Shown here in pieces: positions 45,330-56,653 of a DNA stretch of 64,000 bases. The notes beneath the pieces are model-generated. The model was not told where the DNA came from. It saw only the letters and a list, made by a program, of their open reading frames with translations, and searched no databases. The DNA is from Geothrix limicola (GTDB taxonomy: Bacteria > Acidobacteriota > Holophagae > Holophagales > Holophagaceae), in the NCBI RefSeq assembly GCF_030268085.1, contig NZ_BSDE01000003.1, positions 186,001-250,000 of the forward strand, in the 5' to 3' direction. The position numbers and the translations under genes were made by a program. Each line of letters begins with the position of its first letter. The stretch's first letter is position 1.

Positions 45330-46457
45330 CTAACGCCAGACTTCCCATTGTCCCGTGGACCAGCGGGCCGAGGCCGATCGGGTCCAGGTGGGGGGAAGCT
45401 CAAGGGGCAGCACGGGGCCGCCGGCCGGCGAGTCGCTTTGGAAGCGGTGGAATTCATCCACCAGGCCCTGGCTGAGGAATCCGCGCGCCAGCGTACCCCC
45501 GCCTTCCACGAGGACCCGCCCCACCCCGAGGGCGACGAGCTCGTGCAGGAGGTGGCGCAGACTGCAGCCCCGCCCATCCGGGGGAAGGTGCAGGTCCTCG
45601 ACGCCCCGCAGCGGCGTGGGATCACCGGTCACCGCGCGGTAGGCCGGCTGGCCGGCAACGGGGGCCCAGACGCGGGCGGTGAGGGGAATACGGCCGTCCT
45701 CATCCATCACCACGCGGGCGAAGGTCCGGTGGGGGGCCGTGGGGGCGGGCCAGCGATCGGTCAACTGGGGGTCGTCCACCTCGATGGTGTGGCGCCCGAC
45801 CACGATGGCTTCGGAGGCCCGCCGGAGGGCGTGGGCCAGGCGCTGGACGTCAGGCGGGGTGACCTGGGTGGTCTGTCCCGCGGGGCCAAGGGACCCGTCC
45901 GAACCCAGGGCCAGCTTGAGGGTGACCCAGGGCAACCCGGTGCGGATGAACTTGAAGAAGGGGGCGTGGAAGCGGCCGCAGGCTTCGCCGAGCACCCCCT
46001 CCTGGACGGAGACACCCTGGGCACGCAGGATCGCCAGACCCCCCCCGTCGACCCTGGGATTGGGATCCCGGACGCCCACCACGACGCGGGTTACGCCCGC
46101 CTGCAGAAGGGCCAGGGTGCAGGGCCCGGTACGGCCCTGATGACAGCAGGGTTCCAGGGTGACGTAGGCCGTGGCACCCACGGGATCCTCGCCACGGGAT
46201 TCGGCGTCGCGAAGGGCCATGATCTCGCCGTGGGGATCCCCGGCGCGGGTATGAACCCCCCTGCCCAGGATCCGGTCCTCCTTCACCAACACGCATCCCA
46301 CGGGAGGGTTGGGGCTGGAGAGGCCGACGCCCTTGAGACCCTCCTGGAGGGCCAGGGCCATGAAATGGGCGTCGCCCTGTAGGTCGGCGGGGTTCGGCCA
46401 GGGGCCGCCCGTGGCCAGGGCCCATGCGCTGTCAGGCGTGAGGATCGGGTCAGGCAT
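45330..46457 (-). CDS. ribD: Bifunctional riboflavin deaminase/reductase
   Basis: RibD performs the deamination and side-chain reduction steps of riboflavin synthesis. The deaminase zinc ligands are H76 with the catalytic E78 (DPHGEIMAL) and C104 and C113 (PCCHQGRTGPC). The reductase domain follows (PWVTLKLALGSDG, VVGRHTIEVDDPQLT, RVLVEGGGTL). The length of 375 aa is normal. It overlaps ftsY by 8 bp upstream on the same strand. No FMN riboswitch is present because ftsY lies directly in front. Confidence 0.93.
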   Translation of the reverse strand: MPDPILTPDSAWALATGGPWPNPADLQGDAHFMALALQEGLKGVGLSSPNPPVGCVLVKEDRILGRGVHTRAGDPHGEIMALRDAESRGEDPVGATAYVTLEPCCHQGRTGPCTLALLQAGVTRVVVGVRDPNPRVDGGGLAILRAQGVSVQEGVLGEACGRFHAPFFKFIRTGLPWVTLKLALGSDGSLGPAGQTTQVTPPDVQRLAHALRRASEAIVVGRHTIEVDDPQLTDRWPAPTAPHRTFARVVMDEDGRIPLTARVWAPVAGQPAYRAVTGDPTPLRGVEDLHLPPDGRGCSLRHLLHELVALGVGRVLVEGGGTLARGFLSQGLVDEFHRFQSDSPAGGPVLPLELPPTWTRSASARWSTGQWEVWR

Positions 46458-47424
46458 TGAGGAGACCGTCTACGAAGGCTTCGGCATCGAAGGGGATCAG
46501 GTCGTCCACCCCTTCCCCCACCCCCACGAAGGCGATGGGGAGCTTGAGGCGGTCGAGGATGGGCACCACCACGCCCCCCTTGGCGCTGCCATCCAGTTTC
46601 GTGAGCACCAGGTCCGTGACGCCCGCCACCTGGGCGAAGGCTTCGGCCTGCACCAGCCCGTTCTGGCCCGTCGTGGCATCCAGCACCAGCAGCACGCGGT
46701 GGGGGGCTTCGGGGATCACCTTCTGGAGGCTGCGCCGGATCTTGTCGAGCTCCTTCATCAGGTGGTCCTTGGTGTGCAGGCGGCCCGCGGTATCGATGAG
46801 CACCCAGGGCGTGCCCTTGGCCTTGGCGCTGGTGGCGCCGTCGAAGGCGATGGCCGCCGGATCCCCGCCCATCTGGTTGCGGATCACGGGCACGCCGGCC
46901 CGCTCCCCCCATCGTTCCAGCTGGTCGATGGCGGCGGCACGGAAGGTATCACCGGCGACCACCAGCACACCCTCGCCGCGGGCCTTGAGGTGGGCCGCCA
47001 GCTTGCCGAGGGTCGTCGTCTTGCCGACGCCGTTGACGCCCACCAGCAACACGATCTGGGTGCCCGATTCGGCGAAGGGCCGGGCCGGTCGCTGGCGGAG
47101 CAGCTTCAGCAATTCATCCTTCAGCACGGCCTTGGGATCGATTTCGGTTTGGCTTTTCAGTTCAGCGCGGAGCCGGGTCATGAGTTGGTCCACGGCCTTC
47201 ACCCCGAGGTCGGCCTGGAGGAGCAGGTCTTCCAGCTCTTCCAACTGGGCTTCGTCCAGCCGCCTCAGCCCGAGCAGGCGCCCCATGGGCGCCAGCACCA
47301 ATTCCTGGGTGCGCTTCAGGCCTTTTTTGAACTGGTTGAACAGGCCGTCAAGCAGACCCACGGGCACCTCGCGAAGGTCCAGTTTACCCAGGCGGAGGCT
47401 TCTTCCCGGCGGCCTTCTTTTCAT
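46450..47424 (-). CDS. ftsY: Signal recognition particle receptor FtsY
   Basis: A 324-aa SRP GTPase that docks ribosome-SRP complexes to the membrane. The N-domain is helical (residues 25-110) and no long acidic A-domain precedes it, only a basic leader (MKRRPPGRSLRL). G1 is GVNGVGKTTT (129-138). DTFRAAAIDQLERW, DTAGRLH, TKLDGSAKGG and GVGEGVDDLIPF are the remaining SRP GTPase motifs. A perfect parS site lies 12 bp upstream of the start. Confidence 0.95.
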   Translation of the reverse strand: MKRRPPGRSLRLGKLDLREVPVGLLDGLFNQFKKGLKRTQELVLAPMGRLLGLRRLDEAQLEELEDLLLQADLGVKAVDQLMTRLRAELKSQTEIDPKAVLKDELLKLLRQRPARPFAESGTQIVLLVGVNGVGKTTTLGKLAAHLKARGEGVLVVAGDTFRAAAIDQLERWGERAGVPVIRNQMGGDPAAIAFDGATSAKAKGTPWVLIDTAGRLHTKDHLMKELDKIRRSLQKVIPEAPHRVLLVLDATTGQNGLVQAEAFAQVAGVTDLVLTKLDGSAKGGVVVPILDRLKLPIAFVGVGEGVDDLIPFDAEAFVDGLLNA

Positions 47425-47435
47425 GGGCCCAGAGA

Positions 47436-47451
47436 TGTTCCACGTGGAACT
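47436..47451. other. parS site, perfect core, upstream of ftsY
   Basis: TGTTCCACGTGGAACT contains the perfect palindrome GTTCCACGTGGAAC. It lies between ftsY and the hypothetical gene at 47450, and the stop codon of that gene uses its last bases. It is 9.4 kb from the start of dnaA. Confidence 0.85.
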
Positions 47452-47827
47452 ACCGGTGGGTCATGCCCCAGGAGGGGGGCGCCATCGGAGGGATCAGGAC
47501 CGGCGTGACGGCCCCGGTGGCATCCCAGGCTCTCACCCCCCAGGGCCGGTCATCCCAGCCTCCCCGGGTGGCGGCAAGGGCGCCCAGGATGAGGGCGGCT
47601 TCCAGGGCAGGATGGGTGAAGTGGCGATCGAGTCCGGGTCCCACGGCCGGGATCCTGAGGAGCTTCCGTTGGGCCGGCCAGGGCGGCCGGACGGGTTCCT
47701 GGATCCGTCCCAGGTCGCGGATCTCGCAGGTCAGCGCCCTCGGAAGGGCGAAGGCGGGCGGCGGCAGGGCCGGCCCGAAGGCCAGGGGCGGGAGCTGGAT
47801 TAGGAATGCGAAAGCCTCAATCCACAT
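47450..47827 (-). CDS. Hypothetical protein, weakly supported
   Basis: A 125-aa reading frame with GGGAG placed correctly before the ATG at 47827. The N-terminus is hydrophobic (MWIEAFAFLIQLPPLAF) and could be a signal or anchor. The rest is rich in Pro, Arg and Trp with an Ala-rich helix (ALEAALILGALAATRGG). I recognise no domain. The opposite strand is also open here, so coding is not certain. The last codon runs into the parS site. Confidence 0.45.
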   Translation of the reverse strand: MWIEAFAFLIQLPPLAFGPALPPPAFALPRALTCEIRDLGRIQEPVRPPWPAQRKLLRIPAVGPGLDRHFTHPALEAALILGALAATRGGWDDRPWGVRAWDATGAVTPVLIPPMAPPSWGMTHR

Positions 47828-47932
47828 GAGGATCTCCCGGTTGGGAATGTAACCCTCTGGAATGCGTGGAACAAGGTTCGGGTTGTTTTTAAGGCACTCG
47901 GAATCACTGCGAACTTGACAGGTGCCGGGGAT

Positions 47933-50344
<2,412 letters not shown>

Positions 50345-50371
50345 GGAAAACCTCGGTATTTCAGAATACCC

Positions 50372-50956
50372 CTACTTCTTGCGCGTCCTCAGGATCGGGG
50401 CGTCCGCTTCTCCGGGGAAAAGCGCCTGGGGCACGGGTTTCGCCGGCTCGATGGGCGGGGTGGAGGGCGGAAAGGGTGGAACGGAATGGCGGCCCGCGGC
50501 GGCCTCTTTGTGCATGAGGCCTTCGAGGGCCTTCACGAAATCGGGCAGGTCCTTGAAATCGCGGTACACGCTGGCGAAGCGCACATAGGCGACCTGATCG
50601 AGGCCCTTGAGTTCGTCCATGATCAGTTCGCCCAGTTCGCGGCTGCGGATCTCCCGGTCAGGGCGCTCCATGAGGCGGGCCTGGAGGTCGCCTACCAGTT
50701 CTTCGATGCGGGCCAGTGAGACGGGCCGCTTCTGGCAGGCCAGCAGCAGGCCCTTCATGAGCTTCTGCCGATCGAAGGGTTCGCGGCGTCCGTCCTTCTT
50801 GAGGATCACCAGGGGCACCTCCTCCACCCGCTCGTAGCTGGTGAAGCGGCGGGCGCAGGACAGGCATTCGCGGCGGCGACGGATGGAGTCGCCTTCGCGG
50901 GATTCACGGGAATCCACGACCTTGTCCTCGAGGTGTCCGCAGAAGGGACAGCGCAT
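50372..50956 (-). CDS. nrdR: Transcriptional repressor NrdR
   Basis: NrdR represses ribonucleotide reductase genes in response to ATP/dATP. The zinc ribbon uses C3, C6, C31 and C34 ([19 protein letters not shown]). The ATP-cone follows ([20 protein letters not shown]). The core ends near residue 150, and the rest is a Pro-rich tail ([17 protein letters not shown]) that makes it 194 aa rather than the usual 150-160. No nrd gene is in the window. Confidence 0.94.
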   Translation of the reverse strand: MRCPFCGHLEDKVVDSRESREGDSIRRRRECLSCARRFTSYERVEEVPLVILKKDGRREPFDRQKLMKGLLLACQKRPVSLARIEELVGDLQARLMERPDREIRSRELGELIMDELKGLDQVAYVRFASVYRDFKDLPDFVKALEGLMHKEAAAGRHSVPPFPPSTPPIEPAKPVPQALFPGEADAPILRTRKK

Positions 50957-50970
50957 GAATCTCCCGGTGT

Positions 50971-51417
50971 CTAGACTTCCACCACGCGGGGCGCCATGAC
51001 GGCCTTGCTGGTGATGGAGTTGGCCACGAAGCAGTACTTGTGAGCCTTTTCGAACAGCTCGACCACCTTGGCCATGCTGGTGCCGCGGGTGACGCGGATG
51101 ACGGGGCGCAGGTGGATCTCGGTCACGCGGGTGACCTTGTCGATCGTGTCCAGCACGGCTTCGGCGTGATCCTCGTAGCCCACGACTTCCACCTTGGCCT
51201 TCGAGCAGAGGGCGAGGAAGGTGAGCATGTGGCAGGTGGAGAGCGCCGAACCCAGCAGATCCTCGGGGTTCCAGCGGGTGGGGTCGCCCGCGTATTCCGG
51301 CGCGCTGCTCACGGACAGCGGATGCTTGCCGTCGGTGGTGACGGTGGCGTTGCGGGTGTAGCTGCCTTCCAGGGTGTTGCCGGTCCAGTTCAGCTGAAGG
51401 GGGTAGTGGTGGGCCAT
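50971..51417 (-). CDS. OsmC family peroxiredoxin-like protein
   Basis: A 148-aa protein of the OsmC/Ohr fold. The N-terminal half has the sequence [20 protein letters not shown] followed by [14 protein letters not shown], where the Cys is the second catalytic cysteine of the family. The first conserved cysteine of Ohr is not clear, so it resembles the YhfA-like/organic-hydroperoxide group loosely. GGAGA precedes the ATG at 51417. It is 14 bp upstream of nrdR. Confidence 0.85.
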   Translation of the reverse strand: MAHHYPLQLNWTGNTLEGSYTRNATVTTDGKHPLSVSSAPEYAGDPTRWNPEDLLGSALSTCHMLTFLALCSKAKVEVVGYEDHAEAVLDTIDKVTRVTEIHLRPVIRVTRGTSMAKVVELFEKAHKYCFVANSITSKAVMAPRVVEV

Positions 51418-51462
51418 GGGATCTCCTTGTCGTTGCCTTGGACAGAGTAACCGTTGCGCGCC

Positions 51463-51510
51463 TGCCTCCGAAGCGGGGGGACGCAGAGGCAAAGCCGGGC
51501 GGTCCCCCCG
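51463..51510. repeat. GC-rich hairpin sharing a leader with the dapB element
   Basis: TGCCTCCGAAG (51463-51473) is followed by cggggggac (51474-51482) and gtccccccg (51502-51510), a 9-bp perfect inverted repeat. A smaller ggc-aaa-gcc hairpin sits inside. The leader and the ggcaaagcc core also occur in the element at 637-737. It lies between osmC and the CsgG-like gene. Confidence 0.5.
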
Positions 51511-51554
51511 GAGAACGATGGATGCTAGCCTGGACCGGCCTGTCCGGAGTCCCC

Positions 51555-52736
51555 ATGCGCCCGTTGATGACCGCCTCCCTGGCCTTGCTCGCCCTGCCCG
51601 TCCAGGCCCAGTTCTGGAGCGAACTGGCCAACCCCAAGGTGGAGGTCACGCTGGTCCATCCGCCGGGCCTGGGTCTGAAAGTGGAGCGCCTGGCCTTCGC
51701 GCCCTCGCATGACCGGAACTCCCGCGAGCTGGTGGACGCTCTCACGGCGGACCTGGTGCAGAGCCGCCAGGTGGAGGTGGTGGACCGCGCCCACCTGGAT
51801 GCGGTGCTGAAGGAGCAGGAACTGGGGGCCAGCGGCTACGTGGAGCCCGCCACCATCGCGCGGTTGGGCAAGCTGCTGGGCCCCAGCGTGCTCGTGATCG
51901 TGAACGTGAACCGCTCGGACCTCAGCCGCAACCAGTCCTCCAAGGAAGAACGGAGCACCGACTACAAGACCAAGCAGGAGATCGTCCGCCGCAAGCACAC
52001 GAGCATCACCAGCCTCGATTTCAGCGCCACCGTGCAGGTGGTGGACCTCAGCACCGGGCGGGTCTTCGCCGCCCAGCGCATGGAGGATGCGCCGAACCTC
52101 AGCAACACCTCGTACGAAGGTTTTCCGGCCTATCCGCCGGATGCCGACGTGCGGCGCCTGGCCTTCGAAACCGCCAAGGTGAAGGTGCTGCACCTGCTGC
52201 TGACCTGGAGCGAACCGCGCAAGCTCACCTTCTTCGACGACGACACCTTCGGCATGGACCGGGCCCACAGCCGCCTCAAGGCCGGCGATCTCCGCGGTGC
52301 GCTGGACCAGGCCCTGGACGGGCTGGACCAGTCCAAGCGCGATACGGGCCGGAAGCCCAAGTACTATCCGCGCGTCCAGTACAACGTCGGCATCATCCTC
52401 TTCGCCCAGGGCAGGTACAGTGAGGCCCTGCCCTACCTTCGCGCGGCCCTGGACATGCAGCCCGATGCGAGCATCTTCCAGACCGCGCTGCGGGAATGCC
52501 AGGAGGCCATCGACCTGCAGGGGGCGATGCGGCGGGCCGAGCGCCAGGGTGAGCGTTCCGTCGAATCGCGTCCCGCCCCCCCGCCCTACGATCCTCCGGT
52601 CCAGCGCAAACCCGAAGCGCTCGCCAAGCCCAGCCCCGAGGAGCGCCTGCAGAAGCTGCAGGAGCTCTACAAGAAGGGTCTGCTCGACAAAAAGGAGTAC
52701 GAAGCCAAGAAGGCGGAGATCCTGAAGGAGTTGTAG
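51555..52736 (+). CDS. Exported CsgG-like protein with C-terminal SHOCT-type motif
   Basis: A 393-aa protein. Residues 1-20 are a signal peptide ([15 protein letters not shown]). The next 220 residues resemble CsgG/curli-assembly or FlgO-type domains ([50 protein letters not shown]). A TPR-like stretch follows ([20 protein letters not shown]). The C-terminus is a SHOCT-like module ([19 protein letters not shown]). GGAG precedes the ATG at 51555. No curli genes are nearby, and the function is unknown. Confidence 0.75.
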   Translation: MRPLMTASLALLALPVQAQFWSELANPKVEVTLVHPPGLGLKVERLAFAPSHDRNSRELVDALTADLVQSRQVEVVDRAHLDAVLKEQELGASGYVEPATIARLGKLLGPSVLVIVNVNRSDLSRNQSSKEERSTDYKTKQEIVRRKHTSITSLDFSATVQVVDLSTGRVFAAQRMEDAPNLSNTSYEGFPAYPPDADVRRLAFETAKVKVLHLLLTWSEPRKLTFFDDDTFGMDRAHSRLKAGDLRGALDQALDGLDQSKRDTGRKPKYYPRVQYNVGIILFAQGRYSEALPYLRAALDMQPDASIFQTALRECQEAIDLQGAMRRAERQGERSVESRPAPPPYDPPVQRKPEALAKPSPEERLQKLQELYKKGLLDKKEYEAKKAEILKEL

Positions 52737-52777
52737 CCCCGACGCGAGATAATCGGGGTTCTGCCTTCCGGAGCCCC

Positions 52778-54079
52778 ATGCCCACGCCCGCCCGCATCCA
52801 TGTCGCCCACGCCCTGCACGAAGTCTTTGGGGAGGGGGGGCGGGTGCCCGATATCTGGGACCGCGACCTCGGCGAGGACGCCCAGTTGGCCCAGGCCCTG
52901 CTGGGCCTCTGCCTGCGCCGATGGGGCCGCCTCCAGGCCTGGGTGAAGCCCAAGCTGAAGGATCCGGATCGCGGTGTGCCGCTGGGCACCCGCGTGTGCC
53001 TGGCCATGGGCCTCGCCCAGCTGGCCTGGCTGCCGGGTGTGAGCGACCACGCCGCCGTGAACGAATCCGTGGACCTGGCCGCCAACCGCGACCTGGGCTT
53101 CTTGCCCCACAAGGGACTGGTGAACGCACTGCTGCGCAAGGCCTCCAAGGATCGCTCGGCCCTGGCCGCCGAGCTTGAAGCCCTGCCCTCGGCCTTGGAT
53201 CGCAGCCCCGCGGCTGATCGCGTGTTGAAGGCGGCTCTCGCGCCCCATGTTTGCCAAGAGGGGGGCGCCGAGGCGGAATTGGAAACGCTCTGGGCGCGGC
53301 TGCAGCAGCCCCCCCGCCCGGATTTCCGCCTGCTGAAGGGTGAGGTGCCCGAGGGCCTGGTGCCCGAAGCCGGGCTGCCGGGCTGTCTGCGTCTGGAGGA
53401 TGGCGCTCCCTTCCCCCGCCCCTGGCTGGAATCCGCCCAGGGCATGGTGCAGGACCGAAGCTCCCAGGCCTTGTTGGCTTACCGGTGGGAGCGTCCCGTC
53501 GCTCGCATCCTGGACGCCTGCGCGGCCCCCGGCGGCAAGACGACGACCCTGGCCCTGCGTCATCCCGGTGCGGCGATCACGGCCCTTGAGGTGCACCCCA
53601 AGCGCGCCGCCCGCCTGCGCCAGACCCTGCAGCAGCGCGGCCTTGAGGCTCAGGTGATCCAGGCGGACGCGGCCGAATGGCTGGAGGGGAATGAAGGGAC
53701 CTTCGACCTCATCCTGCTGGACGCGCCCTGCAGCGGCAGCGGCACCCTGCAGAAGCATCCCGAGTGGCCCTGGCTCAAGCACGAGGATCTGCCCCGTCTG
53801 ACGGGTCTCCAGCGCCGCCTGTTGGCCGCCGCCGCGGATCGCTTGGCCCCCGGAGGGCTCCTTATCTACGCCGTCTGCTCCTGGCTGCCGGAAGAGGGCG
53901 CGGCCCACCGCGAATGGCTGAGGGAGGCCCGCCCCGAGTTCCGTCCCGAGGCCGTCTGGCCCGCGTCCCTGGGTGTCGCTTCTGAAGCGGAGAACGAGGC
54001 GACATCGTTCTTCAGGCCCCATCCCCTGCAATGGGAGGGGGAAGGCTTCCAGGCTTTCGCGACGAGCCGGAGCCTCTGA
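52778..54079 (+). CDS. rsmB: 16S rRNA m5C967 methyltransferase
   Basis: A 433-aa RsmB-type enzyme. The N-terminal NusB-like domain has VSDHAAVNESVDLA. The SAM site is DACAAPGGKTTTLAL, and the two RNA m5C cysteines are in LDAPCSGSGTLQKHPE and YAVCSWLPEE. It methylates C967 of 16S rRNA. It stands alone, 41 bp after the CsgG-like gene and convergent with the LacI regulator. Confidence 0.93.
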   Translation: MPTPARIHVAHALHEVFGEGGRVPDIWDRDLGEDAQLAQALLGLCLRRWGRLQAWVKPKLKDPDRGVPLGTRVCLAMGLAQLAWLPGVSDHAAVNESVDLAANRDLGFLPHKGLVNALLRKASKDRSALAAELEALPSALDRSPAADRVLKAALAPHVCQEGGAEAELETLWARLQQPPRPDFRLLKGEVPEGLVPEAGLPGCLRLEDGAPFPRPWLESAQGMVQDRSSQALLAYRWERPVARILDACAAPGGKTTTLALRHPGAAITALEVHPKRAARLRQTLQQRGLEAQVIQADAAEWLEGNEGTFDLILLDAPCSGSGTLQKHPEWPWLKHEDLPRLTGLQRRLLAAAADRLAPGGLLIYAVCSWLPEEGAAHREWLREARPEFRPEAVWPASLGVASEAENEATSFFRPHPLQWEGEGFQAFATSRSL

Positions 54080-54098
54080 GCCCGATGCTTGCTTGGGC

Positions 54099-55073
54099 CT
54101 AGTGAGGCCGCTTTCCCGGGGCGGGCCCCAGGGTGGTGCCTTCGATGATCTGCACGGGCACGACGACGTGTCGCACCACTTCCCGCTCGATGGCGCCCAG
54201 GGCGAGAGTGACGGCTTCCTGGGCGATGGCGGGAATGTCCTGGGCCACGGAGGCCAGGCCCGGGTAGAGGTCCACCAGGCCGTCGAAGCCCAGCACGGAA
54301 ACCTGGCCGGGCACGGAGACGCCGAGGTCGGCCAGGGCCCCGAGGGCGCCCACGGCCATTTCATCCGTGGCGCAGAAGATCCCCGTCGGACGGTGGCCCT
54401 GCTGCCAGGCGTCGCGCATCAGGCGATAGCCGCCCAGCACGGACCCGCCGCCGCGAAGGATCACGGGCGCCAGCGAGGCGCTGCTACCTTCGGCGAGGGA
54501 GGCGGCGAAGCCGGCGGCGCGGTCGACGGCCCACTGGTGCTCGTCGGACACCGTGAGGTGCAACAGGTCCCGGTGGCCGAGCGAAAGCAGTTTGGCCGCG
54601 GCCATGCGTCCGCCGCCCATGTCGTCGGGGGCCACGCAGGAGACGCCGGGATGATGCCCGATGAGCGCGCCGGGCACGCCGCGCCGCCAGAGCGTGTCCA
54701 GGCGCTGATCGATGTCGGCGCAGTGGAAGAGCAGCACCGCGTCCATGCGCCGCCGCACCTGGGTGATGTCGACGGGCAGCTCGACGAACTGGGTGGCATG
54801 CAGCTGCATCTCGCGCATGAGCGCGCGCCAGATGACGTTGAAGTAGGGCGAGAGGCGGTTCTCGCCCGCGCCCACCCAGATGCCGAGGGTGTGTTTCGTG
54901 CGCCGGGAGAGCTCGCGGGCCACGGGATCGGGCTCGTAGCCCAGCTTCTTCATCACTGCGAGCACCGTGGCCCGCGTCTCCGAGGCGACCGTGGGCTTGC
55001 CGTTGATGACGCGGCTCACGGTGCCCGTGGACACGCCGGCCTGGTTTGCGATCTCGCCGATGGTGATCTTCAT
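54099..55073 (-). CDS. LacI family regulator of the maltose genes
   Basis: A 324-aa repressor. The N-terminal helix-turn-helix with hinge is ITIGEIANQAGVSTGTVSRV followed by INGKPTVASETR, and the rest is a periplasmic-binding-protein-like sensor (VSVLGFDGLVDLYPGLASV). It lies just after glk on the minus strand. LacI-type palindromes are found in the glk/alpha-glucosidase gap. The ligand is probably maltose or a maltodextrin, by context. The ATG at 55073 begins the standard LacI N-terminus. Confidence 0.92.
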   Translation of the reverse strand: MKITIGEIANQAGVSTGTVSRVINGKPTVASETRATVLAVMKKLGYEPDPVARELSRRTKHTLGIWVGAGENRLSPYFNVIWRALMREMQLHATQFVELPVDITQVRRRMDAVLLFHCADIDQRLDTLWRRGVPGALIGHHPGVSCVAPDDMGGGRMAAAKLLSLGHRDLLHLTVSDEHQWAVDRAAGFAASLAEGSSASLAPVILRGGGSVLGGYRLMRDAWQQGHRPTGIFCATDEMAVGALGALADLGVSVPGQVSVLGFDGLVDLYPGLASVAQDIPAIAQEAVTLALGAIEREVVRHVVVPVQIIEGTTLGPAPGKRPH

Positions 55074-55180
55074 GGGTGGCCGGGGGAAAGGGGCAGAGGA
55101 AGAAAGCGGTTCCCATGAATACCGTTCGCTTTCCGCCACTGTCAATGAAGCGTTGGCGCCGCGCCGGGAGACACCGCGGC

Positions 55181-56215
55181 TCAGGAGGTGCAGTCCGGCG
55201 CGTGGGCCGCGCCGTAGAGGCTGAGGTCGTAGTCGTGCACCAGGTAGACCGGCGTGGCCCGCGTCAGTCCATCGAGGTGCGCGCGGTAGTTCCGTTCGAA
55301 GCGGGCCATGAAGCGGCCTTCGTTCAGGAAGTGCTCGCGGTTCTTCGCGGCGATGCCGCCGGCGAGGAAGAGCCCGCCGGTGGGAAGGAAGGCGGCGCAG
55401 AGTTCGGCGCAGACCCGCGCGTAGAGGTCCACGAAGAGGGCCATGGTGCGGGCGCAGGCCGGATTGGCGGTGGCCTGCGCGGAAATGGCGGCGGGCTGAT
55501 CCGCGACAGGAAGGGCCAGGATGGCCGCCGTCTCCGGTGTGCGGGCGACTCGTCCCGAATCCAGGAGGAAGCGGAAGAGGTGTCCGATCCCCATGCCCGA
55601 GACCGCCATTTCCGCGCCCGGAGGCCCGGGCAGTCCCTCCTGGAGGTACTGCCATAGGGCGAGGGTCTCCGCGTCGAAGAGGGGCAGGCCGATGTGTCCG
55701 CCCTCGCTGGGAAAGGCGCGGGTCCCCTGCGCCGTCCGGGTGATGAAGCCTACGCCCAGGCCCGTGCCGGCGCCCACCACGAGGGCCAGGCCCCGCGGGT
55801 CGGCGGCCGGGAGGCTGCCGTCACCATGAGGCAGGGGCGTGACCTGGCGGGGGTCGGTCAGGTCCAGCTGGATGACGCCGCAGGACAGGGCGATGAAGTC
55901 GTTCACCAGGTGGACGGGGATGCCGAGCTCCCGCTCCAGGGCCGCACCGTCGATGTCCCAGGGGGCGTTGGTGAGACGGATGCAGCGCTGGAGCACGGGG
56001 CCGGCCGCCGAGAAGCAGGCCCGTCCAGGCTGGAGGGCGGGACTGGCCGCCAGGAAACGACGGATGGGATCCAGGAGGGACCGTTCGTCCTGGGTGCTGA
56101 AGCGCGCCTTGCGAAGGAGGCGGAAGCGGCCCTCTTCGGGAGCGAGAAGGGCCAGGTTGAGGTTGGTGCCGCCCACATCGGCGACCAGAACCGGATTGTT
56201 AGCGCTTGCAATCAT
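55181..56215 (-). CDS. glk: Glucokinase
   Basis: A 344-aa ATP-glucose kinase of the proteobacterial Glk group. The phosphate loop is LVADVGGTNLNLAL near the N-terminus, with CIRLTNAPWDID and VHLVNDFIALSCG (containing the catalytic Asp), then VVGAGTGLGVGF and FPSEGGHIGLPLF. It phosphorylates glucose released from maltodextrins. It is divergent from the alpha-glucosidase gene, and an operator-like palindrome covers its start codons. Confidence 0.94.
   Translation of the reverse strand: MIASANNPVLVADVGGTNLNLALLAPEEGRFRLLRKARFSTQDERSLLDPIRRFLAASPALQPGRACFSAAGPVLQRCIRLTNAPWDIDGAALERELGIPVHLVNDFIALSCGVIQLDLTDPRQVTPLPHGDGSLPAADPRGLALVVGAGTGLGVGFITRTAQGTRAFPSEGGHIGLPLFDAETLALWQYLQEGLPGPPGAEMAVSGMGIGHLFRFLLDSGRVARTPETAAILALPVADQPAAISAQATANPACARTMALFVDLYARVCAELCAAFLPTGGLFLAGGIAAKNREHFLNEGRFMARFERNYRAHLDGLTRATPVYLVHDYDLSLYGAAHAPDCTS
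56196..56211. promoter_or_regulatory. Candidate third LacI-type operator at the glk start
   Basis: TTGTTAGCGCTTGCAA is an imperfect palindrome with half-sites TTGTTAGC and TTGCAAGC, differing at two positions. It overlaps glk codons 2-7 and resembles the TTGTAACC half-site of the upstream operators, so it could be a roadblock or auxiliary site. Confidence 0.45.
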
Positions 56216-56479
56216 GAAAGGAGGGCCTCGCTGAAACAGAATATGACTGAAATACGGTATTCCATGCCTCCCCGTCGCGGAGAGGCCGGTTCTTTGCTTG
56301 AAGCTTGAGTGTCTCCCGGATCCCCATTATGTGATTCTTGTCATAATCAGGTTGATTTGGATGCGAAACACGGCATCTGTTTATTTGTTGCGACTTAAAT
56401 TGTCGAAAAACGCGAGGGATCCCGCCTGATTCCCCACTTGACAGACCTGTGACCCGGGTCGACCATACCTGGGACCTTC

Positions 56480-56495
56480 TTGTAACCGTTTACAT
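56480..56495. promoter_or_regulatory. LacI-family operator O1
   Basis: TTGTAACCGTTTACAT is a near-perfect copy of the O2 palindrome, with a single change in the right core and one at the edge. It is centred 92 bp from O2, a spacing that allows DNA looping. It is probably bound by the LacI protein encoded at 54099-55073. Confidence 0.8.
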
Positions 56496-56571
56496 TTTTC
56501 TCAATCCATACCCGCTTGTCCGCGTTCCGCGGGCACCCCAGCCAGGCAGGCCGCTCTTTCGCGCCTTAACT

Positions 56572-56587
56572 TTGTAACCGGTTACAA
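56572..56587. promoter_or_regulatory. LacI-family operator O2, perfect palindrome
   Basis: TTGTAACCGGTTACAA is a perfect 16-bp palindrome with the central CG of LacI-family operators. It lies 66 bases before the alpha-glucosidase start. Confidence 0.88.
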
Positions 56588-56653
56588 CGATCATTTCGAA
56601 GGCCACCCAGCCCCCCCGCCGATTCGACCCATCACGCCCCGGACCTTTCCCTC

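Larger units (their letters stand above)
56216..56653. promoter_or_regulatory. Divergent control region of the maltose genes
   Basis: A 438-bp non-coding region, lower in GC than its flanks. It contains the operators at 56480 and 56572, a TTGACA box at 56438-56443, an inverted repeat ATTATG/CATAAT (56326-56331 and 56342-56347), and a palindrome-like aatacggtatt near 56254. Promoters for glk (minus) and the alpha-glucosidase (plus) must lie here. I see no RNA gene or small reading frame that stands out. Confidence 0.7.

Noticed and set aside
46458-47424. Possible FMN riboswitch for ribD
   Set aside because: ribD begins inside ftsY, so there is no leader to hold one.
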